Below are positions 1 through 11,900 of a stretch of DNA of 64,000 nt, piece by piece. A program made the translations under genes and the position numbers. The notes under the pieces were generated by a model, which had not been told where the DNA came from, ran no database searches, and saw nothing but the letters and a program-made list of their open reading frames with translations. Origin of the DNA: Micropterus salmoides (Eukaryota > Chordata > Actinopteri > Centrarchiformes > Centrarchidae); the NCBI RefSeq assembly GCF_014851395.1, contig NW_024040374.1:23950772-24014771 (forward strand). Direction: 5' to 3'. Each line of letters opens with the position of its first letter. The stretch's first letter is position 1.

Positions 1-1599
1 AGGCGCTCCTCATTTAAGATGATTTTTGGTTATTACAAAGAAACTTGATGCCATGCTTGAAAATTCCCCCTTCCTGTGGTGAGAGATCATGTTGTTTCCT
101 TTAAATTGCTCATACTGTCTACAAATGCACACTTTTACCCTGTATCAACTGTTTTGAGTGGATCTTTCTTTTGAATTAATTCTTTTTAGTGGTCATGACA
201 GTCGAGACGAAGGATTTCTACGAGAAAAAGTGTTTTCGGTGTGGTTACACAATGTGTTTGTCCTCCGATTCAGTGGTGAAGTAGAATCAATGTGAATCTG
301 TGCCGCCTGTGCGCTGGACAGGCATCACTCACTGTTTACCAAGGACATCAACAAGCGTCGTTCAAGTTCGAGGAGGTGACGACGGTGATGTATAAATGAC
401 CTTTGACCTTCACCTTTTACCTGGCTCTGTGTGTGTCTAACTTTGTCTGCCCGTGTCATGACTGTGGCGAGCGCGGTGACCTCACTGCTGAGTGATGCGC
501 TGATTGGTGTGAAATATGAGAACAAATAAACACTCTGCCCTTTTTTACTCCACAAATCAGTTTCATACTCATTGTTCTGGGGAAGATTGTGTGCGATTGT
601 GAATGTGGGATATGGAGGGGCTAGGAATGAGTGGACGGATGAGTGCTTGTGAGTGTATATTGAACCACGGTTGCATTACATGGCTCAATACTACTCGAAG
701 ACTGATAATCAGTTCCAGCATTTTTCAAGCCGCTTTTTAAGTTGTTGCAGAGCACTAGGGATGACAGAGAGCTACTGTAACTCTTGATGAAAGTTGCCAG
801 AGGGGATTTCTCCTGCAGAGTCAGCTTACTTTCTTTATTAGTATTGCTCCTTTTCCCAAAATATTATCCAAAAATGTAGATTCTTGAAATTGGCCAACAT
901 TAAGTCCAGTTACAGTAATTGTGTCGGCTTGTTTTTTTTCAGTCAGTAATTTATCATAATGAAGCATTACTTCACTAGGCTGCAGTTACAGTCACATCCA
1001 TCACAGTACAGATGTTTTTTTACTACTAACGAAATGAACAGCTGTGGGTTCATTTAGATTGATTGGCCAGCCAGCAAGTGAAGGAAACATTACTTTTGTA
1101 ATTTCACATTTTTGCCACATAAACTAGATTTATTTAGTAAACATAATATGTAACAATGTTTTGTTTTTTCCTGTTGAGTACAATTTTTAAGGGGCTACTG
1201 GTGTTTTGTTTTTTTACTCATTTGTATTTTAAACAAAAACTCATATTAGTTAAATATCAGATTAGACAAAGGTGTTGCAAGATAAATCTGTGGGGTTGTG
1301 GGATTTGAACAGGAGAAGAAAGCAGAAAATAACTGCTACTTTTCTCGTGAATTACAGAATAAAATACATTGTTAGGCTTTTACTAGGCCTACTTTTTTGT
1401 AATAAGAGAAAGAAGACTGAAAAGGAATAGTCTGCCTTTGACTGGTCATAATATGTTGACATGCATATAGATAGTTAGACAGAGCTTTGTTTTAAGGGGT
1501 CGCAAGTTAAAAAATAAAAAAAGGGAACCACAGTGGTAAAGTACGTATTTTAGTTATTTTTTCTATCTTGTTACGCGTCCTTGTAAGTACGTTCTCATA
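1..1599. other. Intergenic DNA upstream of fam20b; possible 3' end of another gene
   Basis: No gene is recognised here. A pyrimidine-rich stretch ending in TTTTTAG at 183-189 could be a splice acceptor. After it, two frames stay open briefly: one reads V-M-T-V-E-T-K and stops at 284, the other stops at 295. A polyadenylation-type AATAAA lies at 525-530. Together these could be the last exon and 3' UTR of a + strand gene starting outside the window, but neither peptide matches a family I know. The rest is AT-rich with no coding signal. Confidence 0.2.
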
Positions 1600-1854
1600 G
1601 TGCGCCACTGCCACCTGGTGGCTATCCGGAGCACTTGCAGGAGGAGGAAGTGTTTCGGAAGTGGACACGGAAGGCCAGAGAAGGACTCGAAGGAAAAGGG
1701 CGGAGGAGAGGGAGCTACCGGGGGGATTGAGAAAATCATGAACCATCGTGATTTTTTGCATCAGGACAATTTAATATATGTAACTCTAATATCGCATGAC
1801 TTTAAAGACACTTGGAAGCTACTTCGTCTGTGGTGAACGGCATATGGCCACACG
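1600..1854 (+). promoter_or_regulatory. fam20b: Probable fam20b promoter and non-coding first exon
   Basis: The base composition turns GC-richer here and CpG dinucleotides appear among AT-rich surroundings. An ETS-like CGGAAGTG lies near 1655-1662. The segment ends in a strong donor, ACGGTAAGT, with GT at 1855-1856. A matching acceptor lies at 3127-3128 before the exon that holds the fam20b start codon. The simplest reading is a non-coding leader exon spliced to 3129. The transcription start is not visible, so the left edge is approximate. Confidence 0.45.
1610..1621. promoter_or_regulatory. CTCF-core-like motif in the fam20b promoter
   Basis: GCCACCTGGTGG fits the core consensus of the vertebrate insulator protein CTCF on one strand and is nearly self-complementary. 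It sits at the upstream edge of the GC-richer promoter block. A short motif match alone does not show binding. Confidence 0.3.
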
Positions 1855-3128
1855 GTAAGTCCGCTTGTAGCCAGTAAAAACAACAGACTAGTGTATACGT
1901 AGCGTTAGTGTAGCTAGCTGGGTGCTTTAACGTTAGCTAACCTACACAGTAAGGTGTACAGCGGTTTGATAGGCAGCTAACTAACCCTGCCGTGAGAGAT
2001 GTGACCATGTTGCAGATATGGCGAAACGATAAAACAAACAACGCAGGAATAACAGTCGTAGAAGGCGTCTAGCTAGGTAGAGCCATCATTGAGCGGGTTT
2101 ATAGGTGTGTTTATGCGGTCGGTGCTGGACAGCCGTTTTCTCACTGGTGTTTTGGGAAAAAAGAAAAAAACGGCAGCAGCATCGTGAAAGACCGATTGTG
2201 TGGAAGAAGCGACTGCATGCGTGGCCAGACCTGTGTGGACTGAGCTGTGTGGAAAAACCAGCTGAAACGTTGTCTAGAGTGTGTTAGCCTGCTGCTGACT
2301 AGCTTGTCGTCGTTATGTCACAGGTTTGATAACGTTACGCTGTGTTCGTTGGCGCTATTAACGGCAGCAGAGTGGCAGTTAATTTGACTGCCTTGACCAA
2401 AAGCCGACAACGCGCAAAGATGGCATGTAACGTTAAGGCCCTGCGTTTCAGTTAATTTTGTAAATGTGTCAAGCTTTAGCAGAAAGGTGAATTCAACACG
2501 GGACTGTGTAATTAGAGGAGGATCAGGCCATTTCTCTTTTGCAAGGTTAGACCGTCAAGATAGAGTGAGGGCTGTGCTGCTGCCAGGTCCACCACCTCAT
2601 CTGACCCCCTTCTGCACCACAGCAGGACTAGATGTCCATCACCTCAACATTGGAAACCAGCAGGGTTGATAAAGACAGAGGGGGTGTCATCAGCTACCTG
2701 AAACAGGGAAGTTAGAAAGCTGGAAATGTGGCCCAACAACTTTTAACACAGCCCTGCCCTTTGCAGCACACACAGTTAACAGCCAAAGTAAACTTTGCTG
2801 TTCATCTTTGCACACAGTACAAGATTTGCAGTGTAGCGTACCTTTAAATGTATGGACATTTGCACAGACCAGAGGACATCAGCATATGTAACTACATCAG
2901 GACTGTGTCGTCCTGATGTAGTTACATATGCTGGACCGGCTTCAGCCGTGCTGCAGTACTGGGTCATCGTCTGCCCTGCGGGGGTAACAAGCGAGAGGGG
3001 GGTGGCAAATCAATCAGTTTTCTCTCCATATATTATTGACAGTACATGTTCTCATCAGTACATCTCTCACTCTCCGCTCCCACCTCTTTCCTCCCAGCCT
3101 TCTCTCATATCTGTTTCTCTCCCTCCAG
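1855..3128 (+). other. fam20b: Probable leader intron of fam20b
   Basis: This is the interval between the donor at 1855 and the acceptor at 3127-3128, which follows a long C/T tract. Open frames here are short and show no family resemblance. The only clear structure is the perfect inverted repeat at 2880-2933. Confidence 0.4.
2880..2933. repeat. Perfect 24-bp inverted repeat with 6-nt loop
   Basis: Bases 2880-2903 are the exact reverse complement of 2910-2933; the spacer is TGTGTC. The next outward pair is T-G, which can wobble in RNA. Transcribed on either strand it would form a 24-bp mismatch-free hairpin. The loop is short for a typical microRNA precursor. No transposon termini were recognised around it. 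Confidence 0.9.
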
Positions 3129-3349
3129 GTGGAGGCCTGTTTGAGTCAGACCGAAGCTCCAGGAGAAAGGCAGCAAAGCCCCCGTCCTTCAGAAGAGTTA
3201 GTCTGACGGGGTCAGGTGGGCGGGAGGGTGACTAGGAGTTGCGGGGGCCATGCATCAAGGGTGAGGGGGACTCACTTCTGGGGGACACACACACACACTA
3301 ATACAACGTTGGGTGAGGAGGAGAGTGGTCGGGGCCGGTCGGTGTGGAG
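3129..3349 (+). other. fam20b: 5' UTR part of the fam20b start-codon exon
   Basis: The stretch begins after a polypyrimidine tract and CCAG acceptor and runs to the ATG at 3350. It contains no in-frame upstream continuation of the protein. The coding frame could be read from a GTG at 3344, but the conserved protein begins Met-Lys-Leu-Lys-Gln at the ATG, which has a purine at -3. Confidence 0.5.
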
Positions 3350-3478
3350 ATGAAGCTCAAACAGCGCATGGTGGTGCTGTGTGCCGTGCTCCTCCTGCTG
3401 GGCCTGGCCAAGATTTTCCTGCTGGATGGAGGCGAGGGCTCCGCTGCCAGCAGACGGGACCTCAGAGCGTTTCGCAAG
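3350..3478 (+). CDS. fam20b: fam20b coding exon 1 (signal anchor)
   Basis: It encodes residues 1-43: a short basic cytoplasmic start, a leucine-rich membrane anchor (about 7-25), then the start of the luminal stem. It ends in phase 0 at AAG|GTCAGG, a weak donor because +3 is C. Reading through the donor gives only a short unrelated tail. Confidence 0.92.
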
Positions 3479-5852
3479 GTCAGGGTGCCAGTCAACTATT
3501 TTCATCTTGACCTTTTGTTTATAAGATATATAATAACAGTGCTGTCATGTGGGAGATTAATAAAACGGGATGCAAAACACTCTTAATTGGCTCTGGCTAG
3601 TTTAAAATCAAACCCTGCAGTGCGAGTGTATATATCCATATTATTACACACAATGTTTTTATCACCCACCTCTTAACAGATGGAGGCCGGCCTCTCTCTG
3701 TCCCGGGGAGCTCGCCTTACCCACACCCTCCAGTCTCCGTGGGAGATAGCCAGCCAGTGGGTGGGCCCGAGAGAGGTGTACCCTGAGGAGACCCCAGAGC
3801 TGGCTGCGGTGCTCACCTCCCTCAGTACAGCCAGGATAGAACGGGCCGATGTGGGCTATAAGGGCACTCAGCTCAAAGCCCTGCTGGTGCTGGACGGGGG
3901 TCAGAAAGTGGTCTTCAAACCCAAGAGGTCAGACCTGTTAATAATACTTGGATTACACACCTGTTATTTATGCTTAAGAGTGATTCAGCATTCTTATTAT
4001 TGTCCTCTCCACCCGTCCTCAGATATAACCGAGACTACGTGGTGGAAGGCGAGCCATACGCAGGCTACGACAGACACAATGCAGAGGTGGCTGCTTTTCA
4101 CCTGGACAGGTGTGTGAGCAGCATTGTTGGAGTGTCTGACATTTTGTCCTCACTGATCTGTAAATGGGGCAGGACCCCTGCGTAATAATGTACTGGTATC
4201 ATGTCCTCTCTGCAGGATCCTGGGGTTCAGGAGAGCACCTCTAGTTGTAGGGCGATACGTCAACCTGCGAACAGAGATTAAGCCTGTGGCCACAGACCAG
4301 CTGCTGAGCACCTTCCTAATGCAGGGCAAGTATCTGTCCACCCTACTGTCTCCTCTCACACTTAATCATCACCTTTCTACTAAGACATGAGTGTTTTCAG
4401 ACATCCTACAGTGGGTGTGTGGGGTGATTGTATGAATGATTTCCTTTTCTGTTGACTAAACGGTCCACTTTCTTTCTAATTCTGATACCAGTTTTTACTC
4501 TCTCTCCTTCACTCTCACTTACCATTCTCAGTCAGTCAGCTCACTAGACCAGAACTAGTCCTGTTTAGTGAGGGCGTGGCACCACACAGTTGAAACAGTA
4601 TAATCGTGTCAAGTCATGGTTAGGCCTTTGACAAACATGTTTGTCAGATCACAAAAGAAAACAGTATTAAAAGCTCAGAGAGATTCTAATGCTGTAAGGT
4701 AAATGAAAATGTACTGCAAACTAATGGTAAAACAATGTCCCTGCAATAAGCACTTCCTTTGTTAAAGGGGAATTCCAGCAGTTTTGTACATAAAGGTCAG
4801 TTTACCAGTCCTGGTGAGTGCTGCTCAAACCCGTATGTGGCTGTGAATGAGCTTGCTGAAGTGTGAGAAAATAACCGTGATTATGTCATCAAGGGTTATT
4901 TTCTCGGCGTGGCCTTGGAAGACTACAAGTTTATTACAGAAAGAAGCATTACAAAGTGGGTGCATGGGGTTTGAAAGACATGGGCATTCACTAGGAGGTT
5001 TTAATGAAAAAATGTAGGATTCAGGATTTTTTTAGAGCTTAAACTATGCTAGATCTACGGTTTTGGCTTCTGCTGCTCTAAGTCTGACCATTCGTTTATC
5101 TGTCACTTGTGGGTCCTGATAACTTTATGGGATACTAAAGCACCGGAGTATTCTTTTAAAGACTGTGTCTCAGAGATATTGATTCAATTCTGTCATCATT
5201 TTTGAGTCGTCAAGTGTTCAATTAAATTCAGTTTTATTTATATAGCGCCAAATCTCAACAACAGATATCTCACAGCGCTTTTCCTAAAAGAGCAGGTCTA
5301 GACCATACTCTATGATGTTGTCAAACTCTCAGAGCAGACAATATGACAATATACATTTGCTTACAATCTGATTCTCCCTTAAATTTCTCTAGTTCCATTT
5401 GGCCATTATTTTGCAAAGTAACAGGAGCAGGACTGCTTCAGTGCAGTACTGGATATTTTACAGGTTTGCGTCAATGAGATGATGTACCTTTTGTTGGTCA
5501 GGTATTGATATTTACCGTAAACAGTTTCTCACTTGATTGTCCAGAAAATGTACTATATCATCAGGGGTTTTCCTGACATGAGGCAGAAGTGGTACCATCC
5601 TTAGGGCCCTATGATTTCCAGTTGCAGAAAACAGTCATGGAATTAGAGAATAAAAATTTAATCAACTGTAAAACCCGGAATATCGAGGAATCTGTCAAAA
5701 TGGGGATGCATTTTTAAAAATCTGGGTTTTCCCTGGCATTATAAGCACTAAGCCAAACAAACAGAAAAAAACCCTAAACTTTAGTGTCATTTACGGGTAC
5801 AGCTTCTGCCGTCTGCTCTCTCTGTTACCGGTTTTTCACCAGGGGCAGGGCT

Positions 5853-5914
<62 letters not shown>

Positions 5915-8900
5915 AGTCACATCAAGGAGAGTCTTCGCACTACCAAGAGCTCATTACTTCAACAAACTCTCAGAACTGCAACCACATCTGCAGATGCAAG
6001 ACGCCTGCTCGTTGAAGACTTCGAGGCTGTATGGGCAGAGTCAGATATTCTGTGTGGAAAAAATTAAAAAGCTGCGTCCGGTCAAGCTTTGTAAACAAGG
6101 AGGAGCATTGCCCACGTTAGAGTAACCTCCGCCAGACCCACTGATACCGTGTGTTCGAGGCTGTCCTGCAGAAGATCAATAGGAAGAAGCAGTCAGTGGT
6201 CAAGTAATAACCTGTTTAATAGGACAATTCACAATGCATGTATTGTGAATTGTCCCCTATTAAATAGTATTTTAATGTCCTAGTGTTGCAATACACTTAC
6301 TGTGAATTGTCCCTTGTTAAATAGTATTATATTTCTATATGCATGATATATCAAATTCATAATACAATTTAAAATTTTTTTTATTCAATTGTTGAAATTG
6401 TATTCATCCACCACATGATTACCCACTGTTTCTGATGGCAAAATGTGCTTAAATAATAATAAATAAACCTGAAAACACAGGATTTTGGAGAAATTTAAAA
6501 CTGATTTCATACGCCCGTACATCCTGATCCCGTGCTCACACGGTTCTAATAATTATATGAAGAAAATGACAATCATCACATTAAAGCATTTTATTTATTT
6601 AAAGCAAGTTTCCCTGTTCAATATTAAATTAAAATAAACATAAAAGCCAATGTTTTAATTTACAGTTAACAAACAGTCAAATATAACAGCTTTTGTTTTC
6701 ATTTATAGTTCACAGGGGCCCTTTTGCACTGTAGTTGATGTTGATGATCTGCAATTTTCAGTTGTGGTTTCAGTAATATTTTCTCTTGTTGAAAATATTT
6801 ACACAAATATAGTTTTTTTTTTTTTAAGCTTTTAAAAAATGAATTAAAAAAACTATATTAATACCCTATAACTGTATTTTGTTTATTTTACTTACTAATT
6901 TAACACATCAAACAGCAGGGAATAGCGGTTTTGTTTTCTTAGTAAATATTTTTGCTGAGTGGCACATTACTTGCGGAAACACTGTCACGTGAAATCAAAA
7001 TTGATGTGGTAGAACCACAGGTATCCTCCCCTTTTTTTTTTTTTATTCCACGCCGCCTTCATTCATTCGGGTGTGTTATGTTAGCAGCAAATGTATGCTT
7101 CTAACACAGAGGTCTGGAAAGCTTACCACACCCTCCCTGATTTTTAATTTTAAAACATGTAGTATTTTCTTCTCAAGCCACATTATACTTCTACTCCACA
7201 ACATCTCAGAGGGAAATATTGCACTTATTACTTCACTACACTTATCTGACTGCTTTATATGAAGAGTTTATGAAATATGTTTTGTTATTAATGAACATGC
7301 CCAACATTTTAGTAGTACAGGTACAAGTACAGCTGAAACGATTACTCTATTACTAATCGGTCGCAGAGACCACATCACCCCCTTCCTTCAGATCCTCCAC
7401 TGGCTCCCAGTTAAATACAGTCTGGATCCACTTTATACTTCTACTAATCACCTACAAAACCTTAAACAACCTGGCACTTCCCTACCTCTCTGACATCCTC
7501 TCGGGGTGACTCAGCCTTTATTTTTGCTCCCTCCCTAGCCACACCTGACAGGCTAACTCCATCCCATCTCCCAACAGGCCCTCAAAATCCAATTTTTCAA
7601 GACTGCAATCCCCGGGTTAAAATCCTTTCCCTCTCTCCCCTACTTATTCTTTTCTTTTTCTCTTTTAACTAATTACTTTTAACTTTCCCCCTGTAAAGTG
7701 TCTTTGAGTATTTAAAAAAGCGGCACATAATCACATTTATTCTTATTATTACTAATGCATCAGTAATAATAATCTAATGATCGATCAGGTAACAGTAAAG
7801 CAGTCACAAGGGACTTTTTTCCTGCATTGAGTGCTTTAATTTTTAATACTTTAGTACATTTTCTTGGTTATACTTACATATTTTTACTTTAGTAAAATCT
7901 TCAATGCAGGACTTTTACTTACTAACAGAGTATGTTTCTAGTGTGACATTAATACTTGTCCTGTGGCCCCAGCTGACACTGACTCATGTTACAGCCCTTT
8001 AATTAATTGATTATGTAGAATAATGTCAGATTAATCAATAATGAAAACACCTGTTAGTTGCTCCCCTAGTTATTTCATGTCATTGTATGCAGTGAAAATT
8101 AACTGGCGAGGTTTCATGAACATTAACATAGTCCTTACTGAAGTGAATGGATTTGGAGCCGCTGGCTTCGTCAGTTGGAACGGTGTGTCCTGGCAAACCG
8201 GTTCACTTTGTACTCGGTAGGCGGGTGTGGAGACCTCACACCCCAGTAAATTCAGTGTTTCCCCTCATTTGAACATATAGTAATGGTGTCATGATAAACA
8301 GATGGCAGCTGTAGCTATGTCGGTCACTTTTAAACGTAAAGGTCAACATGCCACTGTGGATCTTTGCTGCCCCATGTCACTTCCTCTGTTGTTGGCCCGG
8401 TTATGTCACAATTGAGATTGTCACACTGCAAATCACAAAAGTCTAAAAGTACAACCAGCTGTTCAGGCCAGTCAAGCCATCACTTACCGCCAAGCAGCAT
8501 TCAACATGATTTGACTCATCTCTTCCTTTTGCAATTGTGGTTTACAGCAGGTTGACAGAATAACACCCACTATAACAGTGGCATAGGCAGTTACACAGAT
8601 GTGTCATTAAGTTCTCAACAGAAGTCTTAAATAAAATGTAAAAAAAACTTCACTCGTAGATGCATCAAGTCATGTGTAGTCTAGTCAAGTTTTGATGAAA
8701 TATCTGACAAAGTGATTTTTGCCTTCACCACAGTAAAACCACAATGGAGGTGAATCAAATAAAAAATTTTATTTGTTTTCCACAAACTGATTAATGGAGT
8801 CTTTATGAGATCTTTACTTAATAGCACCACAAACAGCCTCATAAATTATCATTATCTTGACTCAACATTGCAGGGCTGATGTGTTATATACTATACTATA

Positions 8901-11900
8901 TTTTGAATGTTAAATTATTACAGCTCATAAGGAACTTGAGTGGTGTTTTACATTACATTTATTTAGCTGACGCCATTATCTAAAGTCTAATCTAATAAGT
9001 GCATTTCAGCCACGTGGATACAATTCAAAAACTTTGGCTTCCATTAATTATGAAAACAAGATAACTGAGATAGAACGATTATTGTGCCTCATTCTGTATC
9101 GCAGTGATGCTCTCTTTTGCGTTATAAACCCAGCGCACCGCTTTCCTTTAAAGCAGTGTTCCCTCTCTCCTCTGTAAAACAAAAAGTTCCGGCTGCAGCC
9201 TGTAGCACCTCAAGCTGCGTCCCCACAAGCAGTGTCTGCTTTCAGTGGGATTGGTCCATTCAGCATTTCCTTATAGAGTGAAATGAATAAGCAAGTCTTA
9301 ACTTGCTCAATTTGTTCTTGTTTCCAATTTAAACAAACAACAAATTGACATGAAAACATATAAATATTGCAAATTTCTGCTGTTAATACTACATAAATGT
9401 CATGCTGTCACGAAGGCCTGGAAACACTTTTAAACTTCCACTCCAATCTTCATTTATACAAAATAGAGTAACAGGAAGCTTCATAATATTAGTATTAGCT
9501 GGTGGTATTAAAACAGTCCCAGTGTATGTTGTCATAGTAAGCAGCATGGACGTACAAAATGAGAGTTCTAATAATTCATCAATGGTAAGCAGGCACCAGT
9601 GTTTCCCATTAATTAACGAGACAAAAATTTACATCTCATAATATATTACAGACCTCTAACGGGTGTTTTGTGGGCGCTGCTCCACGCTACTGTAAGCTCG
9701 CACACTCAGACATTTTGGCCTCCGACTCCAGACAACAACTTTTCTCACGGTACGTTAACAGCCTGTTTCTGTCACTCGTTTGTGAGAAGGCAATTAAGCT
9801 AGCCACGCATACATTTGGAGTGCACACGTATTAAAGCCTTCATGGTAAATCCACTGTAACGGACCAGTGTGAGCAGACAGGCAGGTTAGCGACTTTATCC
9901 TGTCAGTTTCTTTCTTTACAAAGACAAGTGTTGCAGTGTGAGAGTCCTACCTGAAGAGAGGCTGTGAAGTCTTCATGTTACGCGATACAAGAACCACATA
10001 CAACATTATTTATCAAGTTCTGACTCTGGTTGGACTTAATGAATTTAGCGTGAGGATACACACAAAGCCCAGTTTTCAAAATAAGGTGTCTATACAGCAT
10101 GGAAATGAGATTAATTGGATTATATTCACAGAAAATATAAAACATATTACATGTGTCCAATAAAACAAAAAAAACAACAACAATAAAATGTTAGGGGAAT
10201 TACTTATTCTACTATTCTTTGATTCAGGGTTTTTGGGAAAACATTAAATAAATTTGTTGACTTTTGTTGATGTGTCATCACCATTTATAGCTATACAATG
10301 GGTTTATGATCAAATAGTTTATTAGAGCACAACATTGTTTACAAGCGTACCAAGTTCATCATAGATGGCCTCTTAATTTTGCACCAAATTAATGCATTTA
10401 ACTTAAAAATTTACAAAACTTTCTTACGAGGGGGCATGCCCCGGACCCCTCAGTGAGAGGGTTCAAGGCCCACACACCATAGTCTCCTGTGGGAAATACT
10501 GAGGCACTAACAAAGAATCATTATCTTTGCATTTTTGGCATATTGCCTTCTTTTCTAATGAACTTTGACTTATATCCAATAGTGATATCATGGCCCTCCA
10601 TTAGTCCATTAAGGCCCGGATCAGACATAACGTGTTTTTTGCAGTGAGGCGTCTTTTAAAAAAAATTGTATTCTATTGGTAGTGAGCATTTCGCACGCTG
10701 TTTATGCGCCATGGGCACCTCGCGTTTTGGGTGCCTGCTGCGTCTAAGCGTTTTCGAAGGTGCGTTCTTAGCGCACAGAGTTGAAAAAAATTCAACTCTG
10801 AGCAGAAAAGCGCCCTGTCAATTTGAAAAGCAATGTCATTTGTGTTTTTTCCCATTGTCCAATCAAATGAATTGAGACAGGCCCTCAGTTGTGGTGACGG
10901 AAGTTTACAGTTGCTTGGATTGTTAGGAGACTGCAACAAACTGGGCCCGGCTCATCTTAAAATATGCCTTGAACCAACCATCATTAAGACGAAGCTACTG
11001 GACCAGCTGGTAGTACTACCAGCGGTGTCTCCTCCTTCTGAGGGTCTCATGTACCCTTAGAGATCTCCATTTCCCAGTCTCCTTTGGGTACACCTCTCAC
11101 CCTCAAACAATGCCAGAGCAAGCACCCACCGTTTGTCTATTTTATTAAAGCAGATGTTTTTAGCAACAAAAGATACAGACCTGAGTTGTGATCAAATTTC
11201 TGTTAATATGACCATTATTACTTAGCAGCAAACCAAAGATTACAGATCGCTGGCGCTTTAATCTTTGATTAGACAGACAAGAAGCTGATTTGGTGGTTGC
11301 CTAGCGACATAATAAAAAAAAAACCAACGCACTGCTCTTTTCTAAATTCAACCAAAAAAGGCGTTGCTGTGCGTCTCGTGTTTTCAAACCTGCAAAGCAC
11401 TTTCTGTCTGATCTGGGCCTAAGAGTTCAGGGGCCGGACAGAAACTTCCTAACTGGCAGATCCTGTCCTAGCTGCTTGGTAACCATGGTAATGAGGGTTA
11501 GGAACTGATTTAGGAAAAATCCCTAAACAGATTAACAGTTCCTAAGTCAATATTCCTTTCCTAACTAGATAGGAAATATGTATTTCACAAGCATCCGAAC
11601 TAAACTCTCCTAACTTTAGCGTAACTGTTAAACTCTTCTAACTTTATTTTTCCACCAGGTAGTGTTTAATAACTTAAGTGTTTAATCCACATGGCTGCTC
11701 TTTTATTGCTTTTACAAAATCAAATTTATTAATTGATTCTACCAATCATTAGTAGAAAGGCAGTTGGTGATGTCTCATTATGTAAAGGCTTGATGTAACA
11801 AAAGGATCCAAATGAAAGTCTTTAATAGGAGATCATTAAATTCAAGAAATACATGACAAACATGATGACGTTAGCCCGCAGACTATATAATTAATTTATT

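Noticed and set aside
4330..4331. Conventional GT donor for fam20b exon 4
   Set aside because: Using it would add four bases, shift the frame and destroy the conserved GNNTCFYG junction; the GC donor four bases earlier fits frame and consensus.
5784..6125. 113-codon open frame with a Thr-His run
   Set aside because: The Thr-His run is the CA microsatellite; flanking residues show no coding character.
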